Positions 53,771 through 63,560 of a stretch of 64,000 nt of DNA are shown piece by piece. The stretch's first letter is position 1. Every line of letters begins with the position of its first letter. Below the pieces are notes generated by a model that saw only the letters and a list, made by a program, of their open reading frames with translations, searched no databases and had not been told where the DNA came from. Source of the stretch: Haloterrigena sp. KLK7 (GTDB taxonomy: Archaea; Halobacteriota; Halobacteria; Halobacteriales; Natrialbaceae); NCBI RefSeq assembly GCF_037914945.1, contig NZ_CP149788.1, forward strand, positions 332,906 through 396,905, in the 5' to 3' direction. A program made the translations under genes and the position numbers.

Positions 53771-53873
53771 CGTTCGCGGTAATTTCAATAAATATACCAA
53801 TTCGCCAGAAGACGATTCCTTGACGACCTCCCTGAGAACCGCGCTGCTGCCGGCGGTCCTCGTCGGGGTTTCT

Positions 53874-55679
53874 TGCTTGTCATCACACACGCTCCGATTC
53901 ATCAGTCACGTGGGACGTTCCGCCTCCGAACGGAGGATGATCCGAAAACGGTCGCCGATACGTTCACCGGTCCGACACTACCGGTACTCGCATTTCAGAG
54001 GGGGTCGCGAGTCGTCGAACACCTTCTGGTGAGCTAACAGACAATCTGGGGAGCTCACACAGCAAAGCAAATCAATTGCTGTCCATTACCGCGACTACCG
54101 GTCGGTCCGCGTCCAGAAGGATCGATTGGGTGACGCTTCCGAATAGCGCCTTGCCGACTGGCGATCGCTTCCGTCCTCCCAGCACGAGATATCGGGAGTC
54201 TACTTCGGTAGCATAGTTCAGGATTTCTTCGGCGGGGTTTCCCGTTCGTCCGATCACTTCGTGCTCCCGCGAAATCCCCTCGGAAGCCCGTTCGGCGACC
54301 GTTCGAGCGATTTCTTTTCTGTCCTCATCCGTCGCCTTTTCATCGATGTTAATTTTCTCGTTGAGGAGATGATCGTGCTCCGACTCTTCATACACGGACA
54401 CGATGTGAAGCGGTTCGTCAAAGCGATCGGCTAACGTTGCCGCTTCCTTCACTACTGCTTTCGATCTCTCTTCGTCATCGACTGAAGCAACAATCGTCAT
54501 ATCATACTACTAGCTTTTGGAAGGCAAATAAATTCGGATTTGGTTGTAAATGATTGACAGAAAGTAGCGCGTAGTGTTTTACGGACGGTCAAGACGGATG
54601 ACCATCGAAGTCGGAGAGGGAGCTATCGCCTGACAACTGCTTTTTTCTCACCCCATTAGGATGTAAAAGCTCCAATGGTTGTCATTACTTGGAGCATCAA
54701 GATGGGTAGCGTAATACTGTTGTCGGCACTGGAGTGTTCCCCGCCTAATTCAGCGAGAGAATTCCGTCCGAAAGCCGAGCGGAGCGAGGTATCGGCAGAT
54801 AACTGGCCGCAACGAGTGTCGAATAGAGCCCTGTACGAGACGCGCTCGTGATCGAGCGTCGTTCGCCGAACGGTTCCGTTCGGAGAACTTGCTCGCTAAC
54901 GGTTCCAACAGATCGGTAGCCGTGTCGAGGCCGCAAGTGACAGGGCGTGAAGAGTCGATTCCGAGTCTGTTAGAATCGTGACTGGGTTGATAACCCTTGC
55001 GCCGAACATATCCACTGTCGCGTACCTTTCCCACGCGACAGAGCGATCCCATCTCCCCACCCGACCTTATCGTCATCCACCGTGGACCCGCCCCGGCCCG
55101 CTGGGACTTTTCACTTCGCGCATTCGGTACAGTCGCCCGCCCCCGAGCGGGTCGTCGTCGCCTCACGAACCGACTGTCACAGATCGCTCGAGGACATCGT
55201 GAACGCTCTCAGGGAACGTGCGGTTTCATAGTCTCGTGACTTCCCGTAGACCTCGATCGACCGCTCTTCGAAGTCGACGTCAGACCAGTGGAGGCCATCA
55301 CGTTTCTCGTCCCTTGGATCCGAGAACAGTTCCGCTCCACGCGCGCCCATGTCGAGCATAACTACGATCGCTCTATCGCGGAACACAGTCTCTCGATCGA
55401 TCCGGATCGTTCCCTCGAGCGCCATATCGACGCGCTTCGTGACGTAATTGATGAGTTGCTCGCGATTGTCTTCTGACCGGTACTGCGTTTTCCACTTCCC
55501 ATCGTCTTCGGGGAGTGGATCCATCGCCTCGGTCGTGTCCGCTGGGTTCGTCTCGAGGAGTTGGTCTCGAACACACCAGGACAGGAAAGCACGAACGTAC
55601 GCGAAGTATGTCTGTGCCGTCGACGCCGAGATCTCCTCGTTAATCTTAGTTCGGTCATATAGGTCCTCGCTGTATCACC
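53874..55679. repeat. Copy 2 of the 1.8-kb segmental duplication
   Basis: Same unit as 8686-10497 in direct orientation, about 45 kb away. Besides point changes there are several small indels in the gene-free part and in the integrase. Copy 2 continues beyond the shared edge into the integrase N-terminus, so copy 1 is the truncated one on that side. Confidence 0.9.
54072..54500 (-). CDS. UspA-type universal stress protein (copy 2)
   Basis: 142 aa, identical to the protein at 8884-9312. The DNA differs at eight positions and all are silent, while flanking parts of the duplication have amino-acid changes, stops and indels. Both copies are therefore probably under selection. The domain, nucleotide-binding loop and promoter region are as in copy 1. 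Confidence 0.9.
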   Translation of the reverse strand: MTIVASVDDEERSKAVVKEAATLADRFDEPLHIVSVYEESEHDHLLNEKINIDEKATDEDRKEIARTVAERASEGISREHEVIGRTGNPAEEILNYATEVDSRYLVLGGRKRSPVGKALFGSVTQSILLDADRPVVAVMDSN

Positions 55680-55850
55680 GGATGTACGCTGGCTCGAGAT
55701 CTCCAATGTCCTCGAGGCCGAGGCCACGTTGGCAGAACTCGGCGAACCCCATCAGCGGCGAGCGCATCGTCATTCGGGACCCTTCCGCTTGGATCTTGTA
55801 GGTGAGGTAGCGTTCGATTGCGTCTTGGACGGTCTTCCCGTGGGAGTGAG
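55177..55850 (-). pseudogene. Broken XerC/D-type integrase (copy 2)
   Basis: The N-terminus is present here: HSHGKTVQDAIERYLTYKIQ, AEGSRMTMRSPLMGFAEFCQ and GLEDIGDLEPAYIR, then a TGA at 55675-55677 where copy 1 has Gly (GGA). It goes on YSEDLYDRTKI, the core-binding helices and MGARGAELFSDPRDEK with a lost residue. A late frameshift gives RSLRAFTMSSSDL. As in copy 1 the HxxR box and catalytic Tyr are missing. Inactive. Confidence 0.8.
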
Positions 55851-56663
55851 CCCGTCTCTCAAAGCCCTCGGCCGCTCGACGTCCCGCGACCCACGCTGCG
55901 CTCCTCGTCCCTGGGTGCTTGCGGGGTCGGGGGATGGCCGAGACGGCCTCACCCCCTCTGAGTCCACCAGGACGGTGGCTGTTTCGCCGAGCGCTGTAGC
56001 CGGATAACCAGTAGTACGTAACGGCCCGCCCCGCTCGCCGCTGCCGCCCTCCGTGTCGCTCGTAACCGACCCTTCCCGGCTGTCGCGGTCTCGTTCCTTC
56101 GTCACTCGACCGCGTTCCGGGCTAAAGTGAATCTGGTCTCGGCGCCAGCGGGTATCCCGTCGGTTGTGCCCCTCGCCGGCTTTCGCGTTCCAGCGCTTGG
56201 TGCCGCCTGCGCTGGCGTGCGCCACATTGCGGCGCGCGTTCTCGGCGACAGTCGCGCTGGACACGGACCTGCTGTCCAGTCCAGACACGAAATTAAGATG
56301 TTATGTCATGATTTAAGTCGTCTGGCACCTGTGCCGCCTGTTATCTCGCATACGGAGGAGTTTCTCCGGCGTGTGTCATCTGTTTGGTCGGGACGTGTGG
56401 CGTCACTGGATACGACTGCACAACGTGTGTTGAATTTAACACATAGATGGATTCTAACTGCAATCAAATCCCAAAAAATTTGAAGATAGGGATAGAAATA
56501 AGGATTGACGGTTTACCTATACCGCCTGTGAACTCATAAGCAGGTGTTCCCCGTATGTATCAGGTTTCGACACGCGCTGCTACTGAATACCCTGCTCAGA
56601 CCGTATAGAATGTAAAGCGTAGCTAACCACCCTACTAATCAAAAACAGAAACAACATACAACA
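55851..56663. other. GC-rich then AT-rich region without a gene
   Basis: From about 55850 to 56290 the DNA is very GC-rich, with open frames on several strands that read as Arg/Ser/Pro-rich non-protein. From 56290 it turns AT-rich. It lies upstream of the integrase. No replication initiator or repeat array was seen, so I do not call an origin. Confidence 0.45.
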
Positions 56664-56900
56664 ATGAATAAAAAAGATATAGGACTGATTTGTATCGCGC
56701 TCTTCACAGCATTAGGTGCTATAGAGTCCCTTCTTCTCAATCAAAGTCCCGTTCACCCCCTTCTCCTGCTCATCGGAGCAGGTGCCATCATCGTTATGGT
56801 GTTTCGGGACGAAGATTCACACAGGAATGAATCTCTCACCACGGACTCTATCGCCGTTCTTTCAGTTTTGACGGGAGGTCTTGTAGCAATCATTCTGTGA
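56664..56900 (+). CDS. Small membrane protein
   Basis: 78 aa with three short hydrophobic segments (IGLICIALFTALGAIESLLL, PLLLLIGAGAIIVMVFRDED and IAVLSVLTGGLVAIIL). The upstream AT-rich sequence may hold a promoter. It is a plausible small membrane protein without a known family. Confidence 0.55.
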   Translation: MNKKDIGLICIALFTALGAIESLLLNQSPVHPLLLLIGAGAIIVMVFRDEDSHRNESLTTDSIAVLSVLTGGLVAIIL

Positions 56901-57185
56901 CCTCTTTCTGGGAAGAAGGACTCGTGTTGGATTCTTTTACTGAGGATTCTGACAGCGATCTGATCGCTGACTCGATCATTTTTCGACCCGACGGCACGAG
57001 GAGCGTCATCAGCCGCTCGAATCGATTCCGTCGCTCGCAGGCGTTCGGAATCGGCAACTCGAGCGCGCTCGAGACGATTCCTCGTCGTGGATGGCTCCGT
57101 AACCGATCATTGCCGCTCTTGCAGTGTGGCTAGGTGCTGCATTCTCTTTGCAGTCAGCCCTCCGCACTTTGAGTGAGGACTCACG

Positions 57186-57488
57186 ATGACACGACTCACT
57201 CGCAGGCGGTTGATCGCACTGAGCGGGACGGTCGCCCTCGCGACGTTGGCAGGGTGTGGCGACGACAGCGTCGACGAGGGACCGGGGCCGCAGGCGCCGG
57301 AAAACGAGGAGTCGGAGACGCCGGAGGACGAGGCCAACGATACCGAAGGCGCCTTCCAGGACGGCGAGAACGAGACCGACGGTGGGAACGAGACTGATGG
57401 AAACGAAACCGACGGAAACGAGACTGACGTCGAGAATGAGACAAATGACGGGAATGACACCGAGGGCGGGAACGATACCGACGGATAG
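57186..57488 (+). CDS. Tat lipoprotein with a low-complexity acidic tail
   Basis: 100 aa. The N-terminus TRLTRRRLIALSGTVALATL ends in the lipobox LAGC (Cys24). Everything after is a low-complexity tail of E/N/D/G/T with repeated NETDG-like units. No globular domain is present, so the gene may be the remnant of a longer lipoprotein, or the tail is a spacer whose domain was lost. It is followed by a related lipoprotein gene about 300 nt downstream. Confidence 0.6.
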   Translation: MTRLTRRRLIALSGTVALATLAGCGDDSVDEGPGPQAPENEESETPEDEANDTEGAFQDGENETDGGNETDGNETDGNETDVENETNDGNDTEGGNDTDG

Positions 57489-57781
57489 CGCCTTGCCGTA
57501 GCGTCTCGTTCCGTCTCGGAGAGTCGCAGAAACGGCGCTTCGCCGCTCTCGACAGCGGACGTGGCGACCGCAGCGGGAGCGGCCGGTCTCGAGTCGGACG
57601 CGCGACTCCGTAGCGAACGCAGGGCGTGGACTTTTCGCCGCGAGGGCGTCAACTGGTATACAGATCACCGTCTCCGTGTGGCCCATCGCCGTCCCCGCCT
57701 GACGGTCGGCCGCCGAGCGGACGCCGAGGACGTCGGTGATCGCACGGATCCGACCACCCCACGCCGTATTACCGACCGAAC

Positions 57782-58390
57782 ATGACACGAACCCCGACGC
57801 GACGACAGTATCTAACCGCGAGCGCCGTGACCGGCATCGCCGCCTTCGCCGGCTGTATCAATAACTCCGACGGGGCCGACGAGCCCGACGAGAACGAAAC
57901 CGACGACGAACGGGTCGAAAACATCGATTACACGAACCCGAACGGTGAACTCGCGTTCGTCAGACCGGAAGACGGGGCCGAGGTATCGAACCCCGTCGTG
58001 GTCGAAATGGAGGTCGAGAACTTCGAACTGCGTCCGCCGGGCGAGGACACGGTCCCCGAGAGCGGAACTGGACACCTCCACGTGCTCGTCGACGAGGGCT
58101 GCGTCGAGCCGGGATACGTGATCCCTCAGGAGGACGGCTATTATCACCTCTCAGACGGCGGACGCGAGATCGAAATCGAACTCGAGCCGGGGGAGCACGA
58201 CCTCTGTGCGCAGGCGGGCGACGACATACACAACGCCTACGACATGACCGACGAGATCTCGATCACGGTCACCGAGGGCGACGGTGGAGGGAACGCGACC
58301 GAGAGCGGGAACGAAAGCGGAGACGGAAACGAAACGGACTCCGAGAGCGGAGCCGGAAACGAATCCGACGGCAACTCGAGCGACGACTAA
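57782..58390 (+). CDS. DUF4399-type Tat lipoprotein
   Basis: 202 aa. A twin-arginine signal (TRTPTRRQYLTASAVTG) and lipobox FAGC (Cys25) mark export and lipid anchoring. After an acidic linker comes a domain of about 110 residues (LAFVRPEDGAEVSNPVVVEM, GTGHLHVLVDEGCVEPGYVI and GEHDLCAQAGDDIHNAYDMT), which matches the DUF4399 type with its HLHVLVD motif. A second low-complexity acidic tail ends the protein. The function is unknown. Confidence 0.8.
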   Translation: MTRTPTRRQYLTASAVTGIAAFAGCINNSDGADEPDENETDDERVENIDYTNPNGELAFVRPEDGAEVSNPVVVEMEVENFELRPPGEDTVPESGTGHLHVLVDEGCVEPGYVIPQEDGYYHLSDGGREIEIELEPGEHDLCAQAGDDIHNAYDMTDEISITVTEGDGGGNATESGNESGDGNETDSESGAGNESDGNSSDD

Positions 58391-58639
58391 TCGCGTTTTT
58401 TAGCCCCGTTCTTCTGGCCGCGGTACAGCCGTTGACAGCTGCTAGCGCGGGTAAAAAGACAGACCAGAATGAACGAGTTAGCCGTGGATTCCCATCGCTT
58501 CGATCTGTTCATAGTATCGATTTCGGATAGTCAATTACGTGACCTGTACGACATCGTACAACTCAGGTCCGTGAATGGTAGGGCCGATCTTCCGCATTCG
58601 CTGCTCCATCACATTGAGGTGCGGTCAAAACTCTCCGTC

Positions 58640-59245
58640 TCAGTTCGAGAAAGAAGGCTGCAGTACCGCCTGCACGTACTCGTCGGCAGTTCGTCGCGCC
58701 GTCGTGAGTGACTGCTCCGCGTCGAGTACGACCGCTCGAGTCCGGGCACCGTCGACGATCGTCATGAGTGCCCGCGAGACGTGATCGGAGTCGACATCGG
58801 CGAATACGCCCTCCTCAATTCCCTGATCGATCACCGTGCGAAGCAGGTACCGAACGTACTCGTCGTTTTGTCGGAACCGGTCGCTGAATCGCTCTTTGTA
58901 CGGTGCCTGGCTCCGCATCTCCAGGATCGCAACGAGCAGGTCCTGATGATCCTGGGGATCGACGAGCAGCTTGTCGAGCAGCAACTCGAGGCGCTGTTCG
59001 GGAGCCGTCGTTTCGACCTCGTGGACTGTGTCCTTGAATCGATCGAGGATGTAGTCGAGAAACGCCGCGAGCAGGTCCTCCTTGGTGTCGTAGTGGTAGT
59101 GGATCGCAGCGGTCGACTTCCCGTACTCGTCGGCGATCCGTTGTATCGTGAGATCGGCGTACCCGTGCTCGCGAAGCGCGCGGTAGGTCGCCCGCATGAT
59201 CTCCGCGTTCGGGCCGGAGACCGTTTCGGTCGGCGAATCAGCCAT
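58640..59245 (-). CDS. TetR/AcrR-family repressor
   Basis: 201 aa. The N-terminal HTH is typical: IMRATYRALREHGYADLTIQ then RIADEYGKSTAAIHYHYDTK, ending EDLLAAFLDYIL. The ligand-binding helical domain follows and is normal in length. It diverges from a MATE efflux gene, and a palindrome suited for TetR binding lies between them. It most likely represses the pump until a toxic ligand binds. Confidence 0.9.
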   Translation of the reverse strand: MADSPTETVSGPNAEIMRATYRALREHGYADLTIQRIADEYGKSTAAIHYHYDTKEDLLAAFLDYILDRFKDTVHEVETTAPEQRLELLLDKLLVDPQDHQDLLVAILEMRSQAPYKERFSDRFRQNDEYVRYLLRTVIDQGIEEGVFADVDSDHVSRALMTIVDGARTRAVVLDAEQSLTTARRTADEYVQAVLQPSFSN

Positions 59246-59393
59246 TACCCGATACTCGAGTGGCCCGTAGATAACGGTTTTGACCTACTCGTTAGTCAGT
59301 AGTCGATCGAGGAGAAACCAACAAGCGCCCTCTGCTATGAATTCTGAGGTTTGAGTGTCGATTCCAAATCGATCCCGTTCCCGAACGTTTTTG

Positions 59394-59407
59394 ACTGACC
59401 AGTCAGT
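59394..59407. promoter_or_regulatory. TetR operator candidate
   Basis: actgaccagtcagt is an inverted repeat (actgac / gtcagt) with a two-base centre, lying about 140 nt before the MATE start and 150 nt before the TetR start. The ttgactgacyagtcag style is usual for TetR/AcrR sites. Confidence 0.6.
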
Positions 59408-59545
59408 AACCTCTGTACTGAACGATATGAACGCTACTGCAATAATCGGATTGGTTCCGGTGAGACGTCGCCCACCCCGCAGACGTGGCACCGCCGATTT
59501 CCGCTGCCAAGAGAGCGCTGTCGAGACCGCTGTGGTGACCAACTG

Positions 59546-61045
59546 ATGGGAGTGCGTCGGATCGTCGACTCGCTGTTCAAGGACTCCGACGAGTTCGACC
59601 TCACGTCGGGCGGGATCGGCAAGCCGCTGTTCTACCTCTCCCTGCCGATCATCGTCCAGAACCTGTTTCAGGTCACGTACAACCTCGCGGACACCTTCTG
59701 GCTCGGCCGCCACAGCACGGCGTCGCTGTCGGCGATCAGCTTCGCGTTCCCGATGGTCTTCCTGATGATTTCGCTGGCCCTCGGTCTCTCCGTCGCCGGC
59801 AGCGTACTGGTCGCTCAACACGTCGGCGCCGGCAACGAACGCCAGGCCGAGTACGCCGCCTCGCAGACGATGGCCTACGCCGTCGTCGCCTCGATCGTCC
59901 TCGGCGTCGTCGGCTACGCCTTCGTCGACGAGTTCCTCGTGATCCTCGGGACCGGCCCCGAAATCTCGCCGCTGGTCGCCGACTACATGCGGGTCTACTC
60001 GATCGGCCTCGCGGGCGTGTTCGGTTTCGCCGTCTTCATGGCGCTCATGCGCGGGTACGGAGATACGATCACTCCGATGTACGTGATGGCCGGGTCGGTC
60101 GCCCTCAACGTCGTCCTCGACCCGATCCTCATCTTCGGGTTCGAGAACAACCCTCTGTTCGGCCTCCTCGGAGCCGGCGGCCTCGAGGCCACCCTCTTCG
60201 AACTGACGGGCTACGCCGGGTCGGGAATCGAGGGCGCTGCGATCGCGACAGTGTTCTCGCGTGCATTGGCGTTCGCCGTCGGCCTCGCAATCATGTTCCG
60301 GGGCGACCGGGGCGTGAAGATCCGGCTGACGCAGATGGCTCCAGATCTCACGTTCGGTCGGAAGATCGTCGACATCGGACTCCCGGCGTCGATCGAGGGC
60401 ACCGCCCGCTCGCTGTCGATCAACCTGCTGCTGTTCGTGCTGGCCGCGTTCCCGGCGGAGATCAGCGCCGCCTACGGAATCGGGACTCGGATCTTCTCGG
60501 TCGTCTTCCTCCCGGCGCTGGCGGTCTCGCAGGGGATCGAGACGATGACCGGCCAGAACATCGGTGCGGGGAAACAGGACCGAGCCGCCGCGACGAATCA
60601 CTTCGGTGCCCGCGCCATGCTCGTCATCCTCTCCGGCGTCGGACTCGTCACGCTGGTGGCCGCGCGGCCGATCGCCTCCGTCTTCACGAACGACCCGGCG
60701 GTCGTCGCCGAGAGTGCGACGTTCCTCCGGTACGCCGCCCTGACGTTCGGGTTCATGGGCGTCATGCGCGCCTACACCGGCGGCTTCCGCGGTGCCGGTC
60801 ACACGATGATCGCCGCCGTCGTCTCGGTCGTGACGCTCGGCCTCGTCCGATTGCCCGTCGCCTGGATCGGCTCGTCGGCGATCGGATCCACCGGGCTCTG
60901 GATCGCGTTCCCGATCTCGAACGCGATCGGCGCGATCGTCGCGTATTGCTGGTTCAAGCGCGGGACGTGGCGGTCGACGGATCTCACAGAGCGGAATCTC
61001 GGTTCCGACGCTCCCGGGACGGATACCTCGTCGTCAGACGACTGA
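59546..61045 (+). CDS. MATE-family multidrug/toxin efflux transporter
   Basis: 499 aa with about twelve helices in two similar halves. The first half shows GKPLFYLSLPIIVQNLFQVT then YNLADTFWLGRHSTASLSAI; the second shows IEGTARSLSINLLLFVLAAF and ALAVSQGIETMTGQNIGAGK. These are standard MATE signatures. It exports cationic or other toxic molecules using an ion gradient. It is regulated, by inference, by the divergent TetR. The 3' end overlaps a minus-strand TnpB remnant by 62 nt. Confidence 0.9.
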   Translation: MGVRRIVDSLFKDSDEFDLTSGGIGKPLFYLSLPIIVQNLFQVTYNLADTFWLGRHSTASLSAISFAFPMVFLMISLALGLSVAGSVLVAQHVGAGNERQAEYAASQTMAYAVVASIVLGVVGYAFVDEFLVILGTGPEISPLVADYMRVYSIGLAGVFGFAVFMALMRGYGDTITPMYVMAGSVALNVVLDPILIFGFENNPLFGLLGAGGLEATLFELTGYAGSGIEGAAIATVFSRALAFAVGLAIMFRGDRGVKIRLTQMAPDLTFGRKIVDIGLPASIEGTARSLSINLLLFVLAAFPAEISAAYGIGTRIFSVVFLPALAVSQGIETMTGQNIGAGKQDRAAATNHFGARAMLVILSGVGLVTLVAARPIASVFTNDPAVVAESATFLRYAALTFGFMGVMRAYTGGFRGAGHTMIAAVVSVVTLGLVRLPVAWIGSSAIGSTGLWIAFPISNAIGAIVAYCWFKRGTWRSTDLTERNLGSDAPGTDTSSSDD

Positions 61046-61195
61046 GACCAACGACTTGAGGACGCGTTCGCTTGACTTTCTCGGCGGCCTTGTACCGAAT
61101 CTGAGCGTGCATCTTCGCAAATCCCCAGCCGTGTAGACGGCGGTTCATGAACGCGCCGTAGTCCATGTTCTCACTGATGTGCGTCAAGTTCAATG
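60984..61195 (-). pseudogene. TnpB remnant of another lineage
   Basis: The minus strand reads LTHISENMDYGAFMNRRLHG then WGFAKMHAQIRYKAAEK, which is the RuvC Glu-proximal helix region of TnpB proteins (…ISEN….W.F….Q.I.YKAAE.G). Only about 45 residues remain, and the tail after KAAEK is unrelated. It is a short scar of a TnpB-type element behind the MATE gene. Confidence 0.5.
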
Positions 61196-61455
61196 AACCA
61201 GAACTGGATCTGTGTTTCGAGGATCTCTCTCGACAAGAAGAGCCCGAACAACGTGCCGCGGGCAGGTATATGTTCGAAGCGATTCGAACTCACCGGCTGA
61301 TTTTTCTTTTCGGTCATTACAGATACTTGTATGGCTGAGACTGTCGAATATCAGTGGATGACGGTGTGGACAGACGCGAGTGTGACTCCGTATCGAGTGG
61401 AGACACCAGCGGCGAGACCAGGTCGAATGCTGTCGTCACCGGCGGTGATCGACGG

Positions 61456-62277
61456 ATGAGTCTCCGTGACCGGCTCTGGACCGGGTTTCAACTCGCGGGT
61501 GGCAGCGTCGCAGTGCTTCGTGCGAACCCGGGGTTAACCGTCTATCCACTCGTGGGTGGTGTTGCAACCGTCGCGTACCTCGTCACTGTCCTCGGCGGAT
61601 TCGTCACACTGGGTGGATCGGAATCGCTCGCCTTCGTGATTGCACTGCTGGTGGGCGCATATGCGGGATCGATGTTTCTCGTCTCGTTTAGCATTGCCGC
61701 GCTCGTCTGGGCGAGCAGAGAGACGTTTGCCGGCCGATCGCCGTCAGTGCGTGACGCATTTCGCGTCGCTGCCGACCATATCTGGGCCCTTCTGGTGTGG
61801 TCGCTCCTGAGTGCGTTCGTTGGCCTCGCGCTCCAAATCCTTGAGGAGTCCAGCGACATCGTCGGCATCATCATCGCGGCACTGCTCAACACCGGGTGGC
61901 TCGCGCTGACGTACTTCGTCATTCCAGTCGTCGTTCTCGAGGACGCCAGCCCGACCACAATGGTACAAGAGAGTGGACGGCTCATCCACGACACCTGGGG
62001 CGAGACACTCGGTTCGGAGTTCGGTGTCGGATTCGTCACCGCCCTGTTGCTCGCTCCAGGGCTAGTACTCGGCGTCGTGTTGTACCTCGCCGTTCCCGGC
62101 GAATCAGCACACCTCATCGCCATCCTTGGCGGCGGGCTGTTCGTCGGCATCGGCATGCTCACCGGCTACACGCTCGGTGCGATCGCGAAAACAGCGCTGT
62201 ACGTCTTCGCCCGCTTGGGAACGATGCCTGGAGAGTTCGATGAGCTTGCACTCGCCGAGGATCCCGATCCATCGTAA
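61456..62277 (+). CDS. DUF6159-type membrane protein
   Basis: 273 aa from ATG 61456 (MSLRDRLWTGFQLAGGSVAV); the frame is open to 61354 but that part is polar and unlike the family. About six helices with the motif VLRANPGLTVYPLVGGVATV near the start and PTTMVQESGRLIHDTWGETL in the middle, typical of DUF6159. The function is unknown; members are common in haloarchaea. An ArsR-like gene converges on it. Confidence 0.75.
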   Translation: MSLRDRLWTGFQLAGGSVAVLRANPGLTVYPLVGGVATVAYLVTVLGGFVTLGGSESLAFVIALLVGAYAGSMFLVSFSIAALVWASRETFAGRSPSVRDAFRVAADHIWALLVWSLLSAFVGLALQILEESSDIVGIIIAALLNTGWLALTYFVIPVVVLEDASPTTMVQESGRLIHDTWGETLGSEFGVGFVTALLLAPGLVLGVVLYLAVPGESAHLIAILGGGLFVGIGMLTGYTLGAIAKTALYVFARLGTMPGEFDELALAEDPDPS

Positions 62278-62302
62278 ACCGGGAGGGACTGACATCCGTC
62301 CG

Positions 62303-62773
62303 CTACAGCCAGTCGAAGAGCGGTTTAAGTGGTGACAATGCGCCCCGAATCGCGAGTATGACGGCTCCGATCCCAAGCGTCGACGCGTACTCTCTGAACG
62401 CTGATTCGAGCGCCTGCTGCTCGTCTGACGTGCCGAAAAACAGCATTGTTGGTTCAGTAGCTGGGCCGTAGACGGGCATTTCGCGTCCTTTTTCGGAGTA
62501 GACTGTCTCGTGGTGTTCGATCAGGTTGGCGTCAAGCAACTTCTCGAGATGGTAACCGACTGTCTGGACTGACACATCGAGTTCGGCCGCGAGTTCCGCT
62601 GCGGCCATCGGTTCCTGGTTCAGCGCACGAAATGCCGTCTGCGCGGTTTCAGACTGGAGAGCACCGAGAACTTCATCTGCGTATTCATCATCGAGACAGA
62701 TGACCCGTGGTGTCTCGCTTCGTTTGACCGCTGCGTCGGAATCCTGTGAAAAAAGTCGCCCCATTGTTAGCAT
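62303..62773 (-). CDS. ArsR-like winged-helix regulator
   Basis: 156 aa (start possibly at 62764). A winged helix spans about 30-110: EVLGALQSETAQTAFRALNQ, EPMAAAELAAELDVSVQTVG then YHLEKLLDANLIEHHETVYS. This is the common haloarchaeal ArsR-like type, with EKGREMPVYGPA as wing end. The C-terminal helix LGIGAVILAIRGAL is hydrophobic and may touch the membrane. No metal site is visible. It lies 25 nt from the convergent DUF6159 gene. Confidence 0.82.
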   Translation of the reverse strand: MLTMGRLFSQDSDAAVKRSETPRVICLDDEYADEVLGALQSETAQTAFRALNQEPMAAAELAAELDVSVQTVGYHLEKLLDANLIEHHETVYSEKGREMPVYGPATEPTMLFFGTSDEQQALESAFREYASTLGIGAVILAIRGALSPLKPLFDWL

Positions 62774-62856
62774 CTATACATACGTAGTTCGCAATAAAGT
62801 AATACTGATAACGAAGAATCAGTTCGAGGTTTCCATCGAATTTAAGATCGCAGTCG

Positions 62857-63240
62857 GTGCCGGGTTACAAGGTTGTCGTTCTGGAAACTGAAGCAGAAGT
62901 AGAGTTCCCCGGCTCAGAGCAACAAATCCACCGGTGGGACGTTTGCGTCGATGATGATCTCCTTCGGCATCCCGACGACATGGTCATCCAGGCGACTGAG
63001 CCAGTGGTTCTTGAATCGCCGAATGAGTACTTCATCCAAGACCAGCCGGACTTCGTCTTGGACTTCGAGGCGTTCAAGAAGTTTCTCGTTGAGGATGGCC
63101 GTGAAAAGGATGCTAAGTATCGTTTGACGCTCGCGTCCGTGAACCAATCGTCAAAGATGGCGATGTTGTTGGTGTTCGGTATAACAGCGATCGGCTCTGG
63201 TGAATCGCCAGACAGCACGGACACGAGGGAAGTGGGATAA
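62857..63240 (+). CDS. Uncertain gene; coding strand ambiguous
   Basis: The plus frame (127 aa, VVVLETEAEVEFPGSEQQIH ... QDQPDFVLDFEAFKKFLVED) is acidic like haloarchaeal proteins. The minus strand over 62914-63147 also reads well (ILNEKLLERLEVQDEVRLVL, DEVLIRRFKNHWLSRLDDHV and VGMPKEIIIDANVPPVDLLL). One of them is probably a gene fragment. I cannot decide which from the sequence, and recognise neither. Confidence 0.3.
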   Translation: MPGYKVVVLETEAEVEFPGSEQQIHRWDVCVDDDLLRHPDDMVIQATEPVVLESPNEYFIQDQPDFVLDFEAFKKFLVEDGREKDAKYRLTLASVNQSSKMAMLLVFGITAIGSGESPDSTDTREVG

Positions 63241-63350
63241 AAATCTGGTTCCACGGCCCGAACATCGCCGACATCGATATCTACGAAACCCGCCCACAGT
63301 AGCGGTTCGCCACCGAAAAATACACTAGTTTGTCACCCTTAATTACCACC

Positions 63351-63560
63351 GATGAGCTCCGAACTCATTTCCAAAGAGAAATCAATCAAAATTACGATTT
63401 TCTCGTCGATCATGGTTCTGTGCTTTCTCTTTTTCCCCATCTGGCCAGTAGCAAGAGCGTGAACCTGGCCAATCCGTACTATGCCACCGTGCTCATCGTG
63501 CTTCCGCTTGTTATTCTGATCAGCCTCGGCATGCTGATCCGGATCAAGAGACGCAATTAA
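63351..63560 (+). pseudogene. Small membrane protein with a frameshift
   Basis: From ATG 63351 the frame gives SSELISKEKSIKITIFSSIM then VLCFLFFPIWPVARA and a stop. A neighbouring frame then continues NLANPYYATVLIVLPLVILI and SLGMLIRIKRRN to a stop at 63560. Joined, they make the two-helix layout FPIWP….NPYYATV of a common haloarchaeal small membrane protein. One indel near 63445-63465 explains it. Confidence 0.5.

Noticed and set aside
55770..56288. 172-aa minus-strand frame upstream of the integrase
   Set aside because: Arg/Ser/Gly-rich with no fold pattern in an extremely GC-rich stretch; treated as non-coding.
55851..56663. Replication origin
   Set aside because: The base-composition jump is suggestive, but no Orc1/Cdc6 or Rep gene and no repeated origin boxes were seen.
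57186..57488. Repetitive NETDG tail as a mobile or CRISPR-like repeat
   Set aside because: It keeps the reading frame of a lipoprotein and has codon variation; it is a low-complexity protein tail.
57009..57788. 259-aa minus-strand frame over the lipoprotein region
   Set aside because: Its repeat-rich part mirrors the low-complexity acidic tail on the plus strand; no independent protein pattern.
59285..60802. 505-aa minus-strand open frame opposite the MATE gene
   Set aside because: Low-complexity R/E/D/G text without fold motifs; the plus strand encodes an unmistakable MATE protein.
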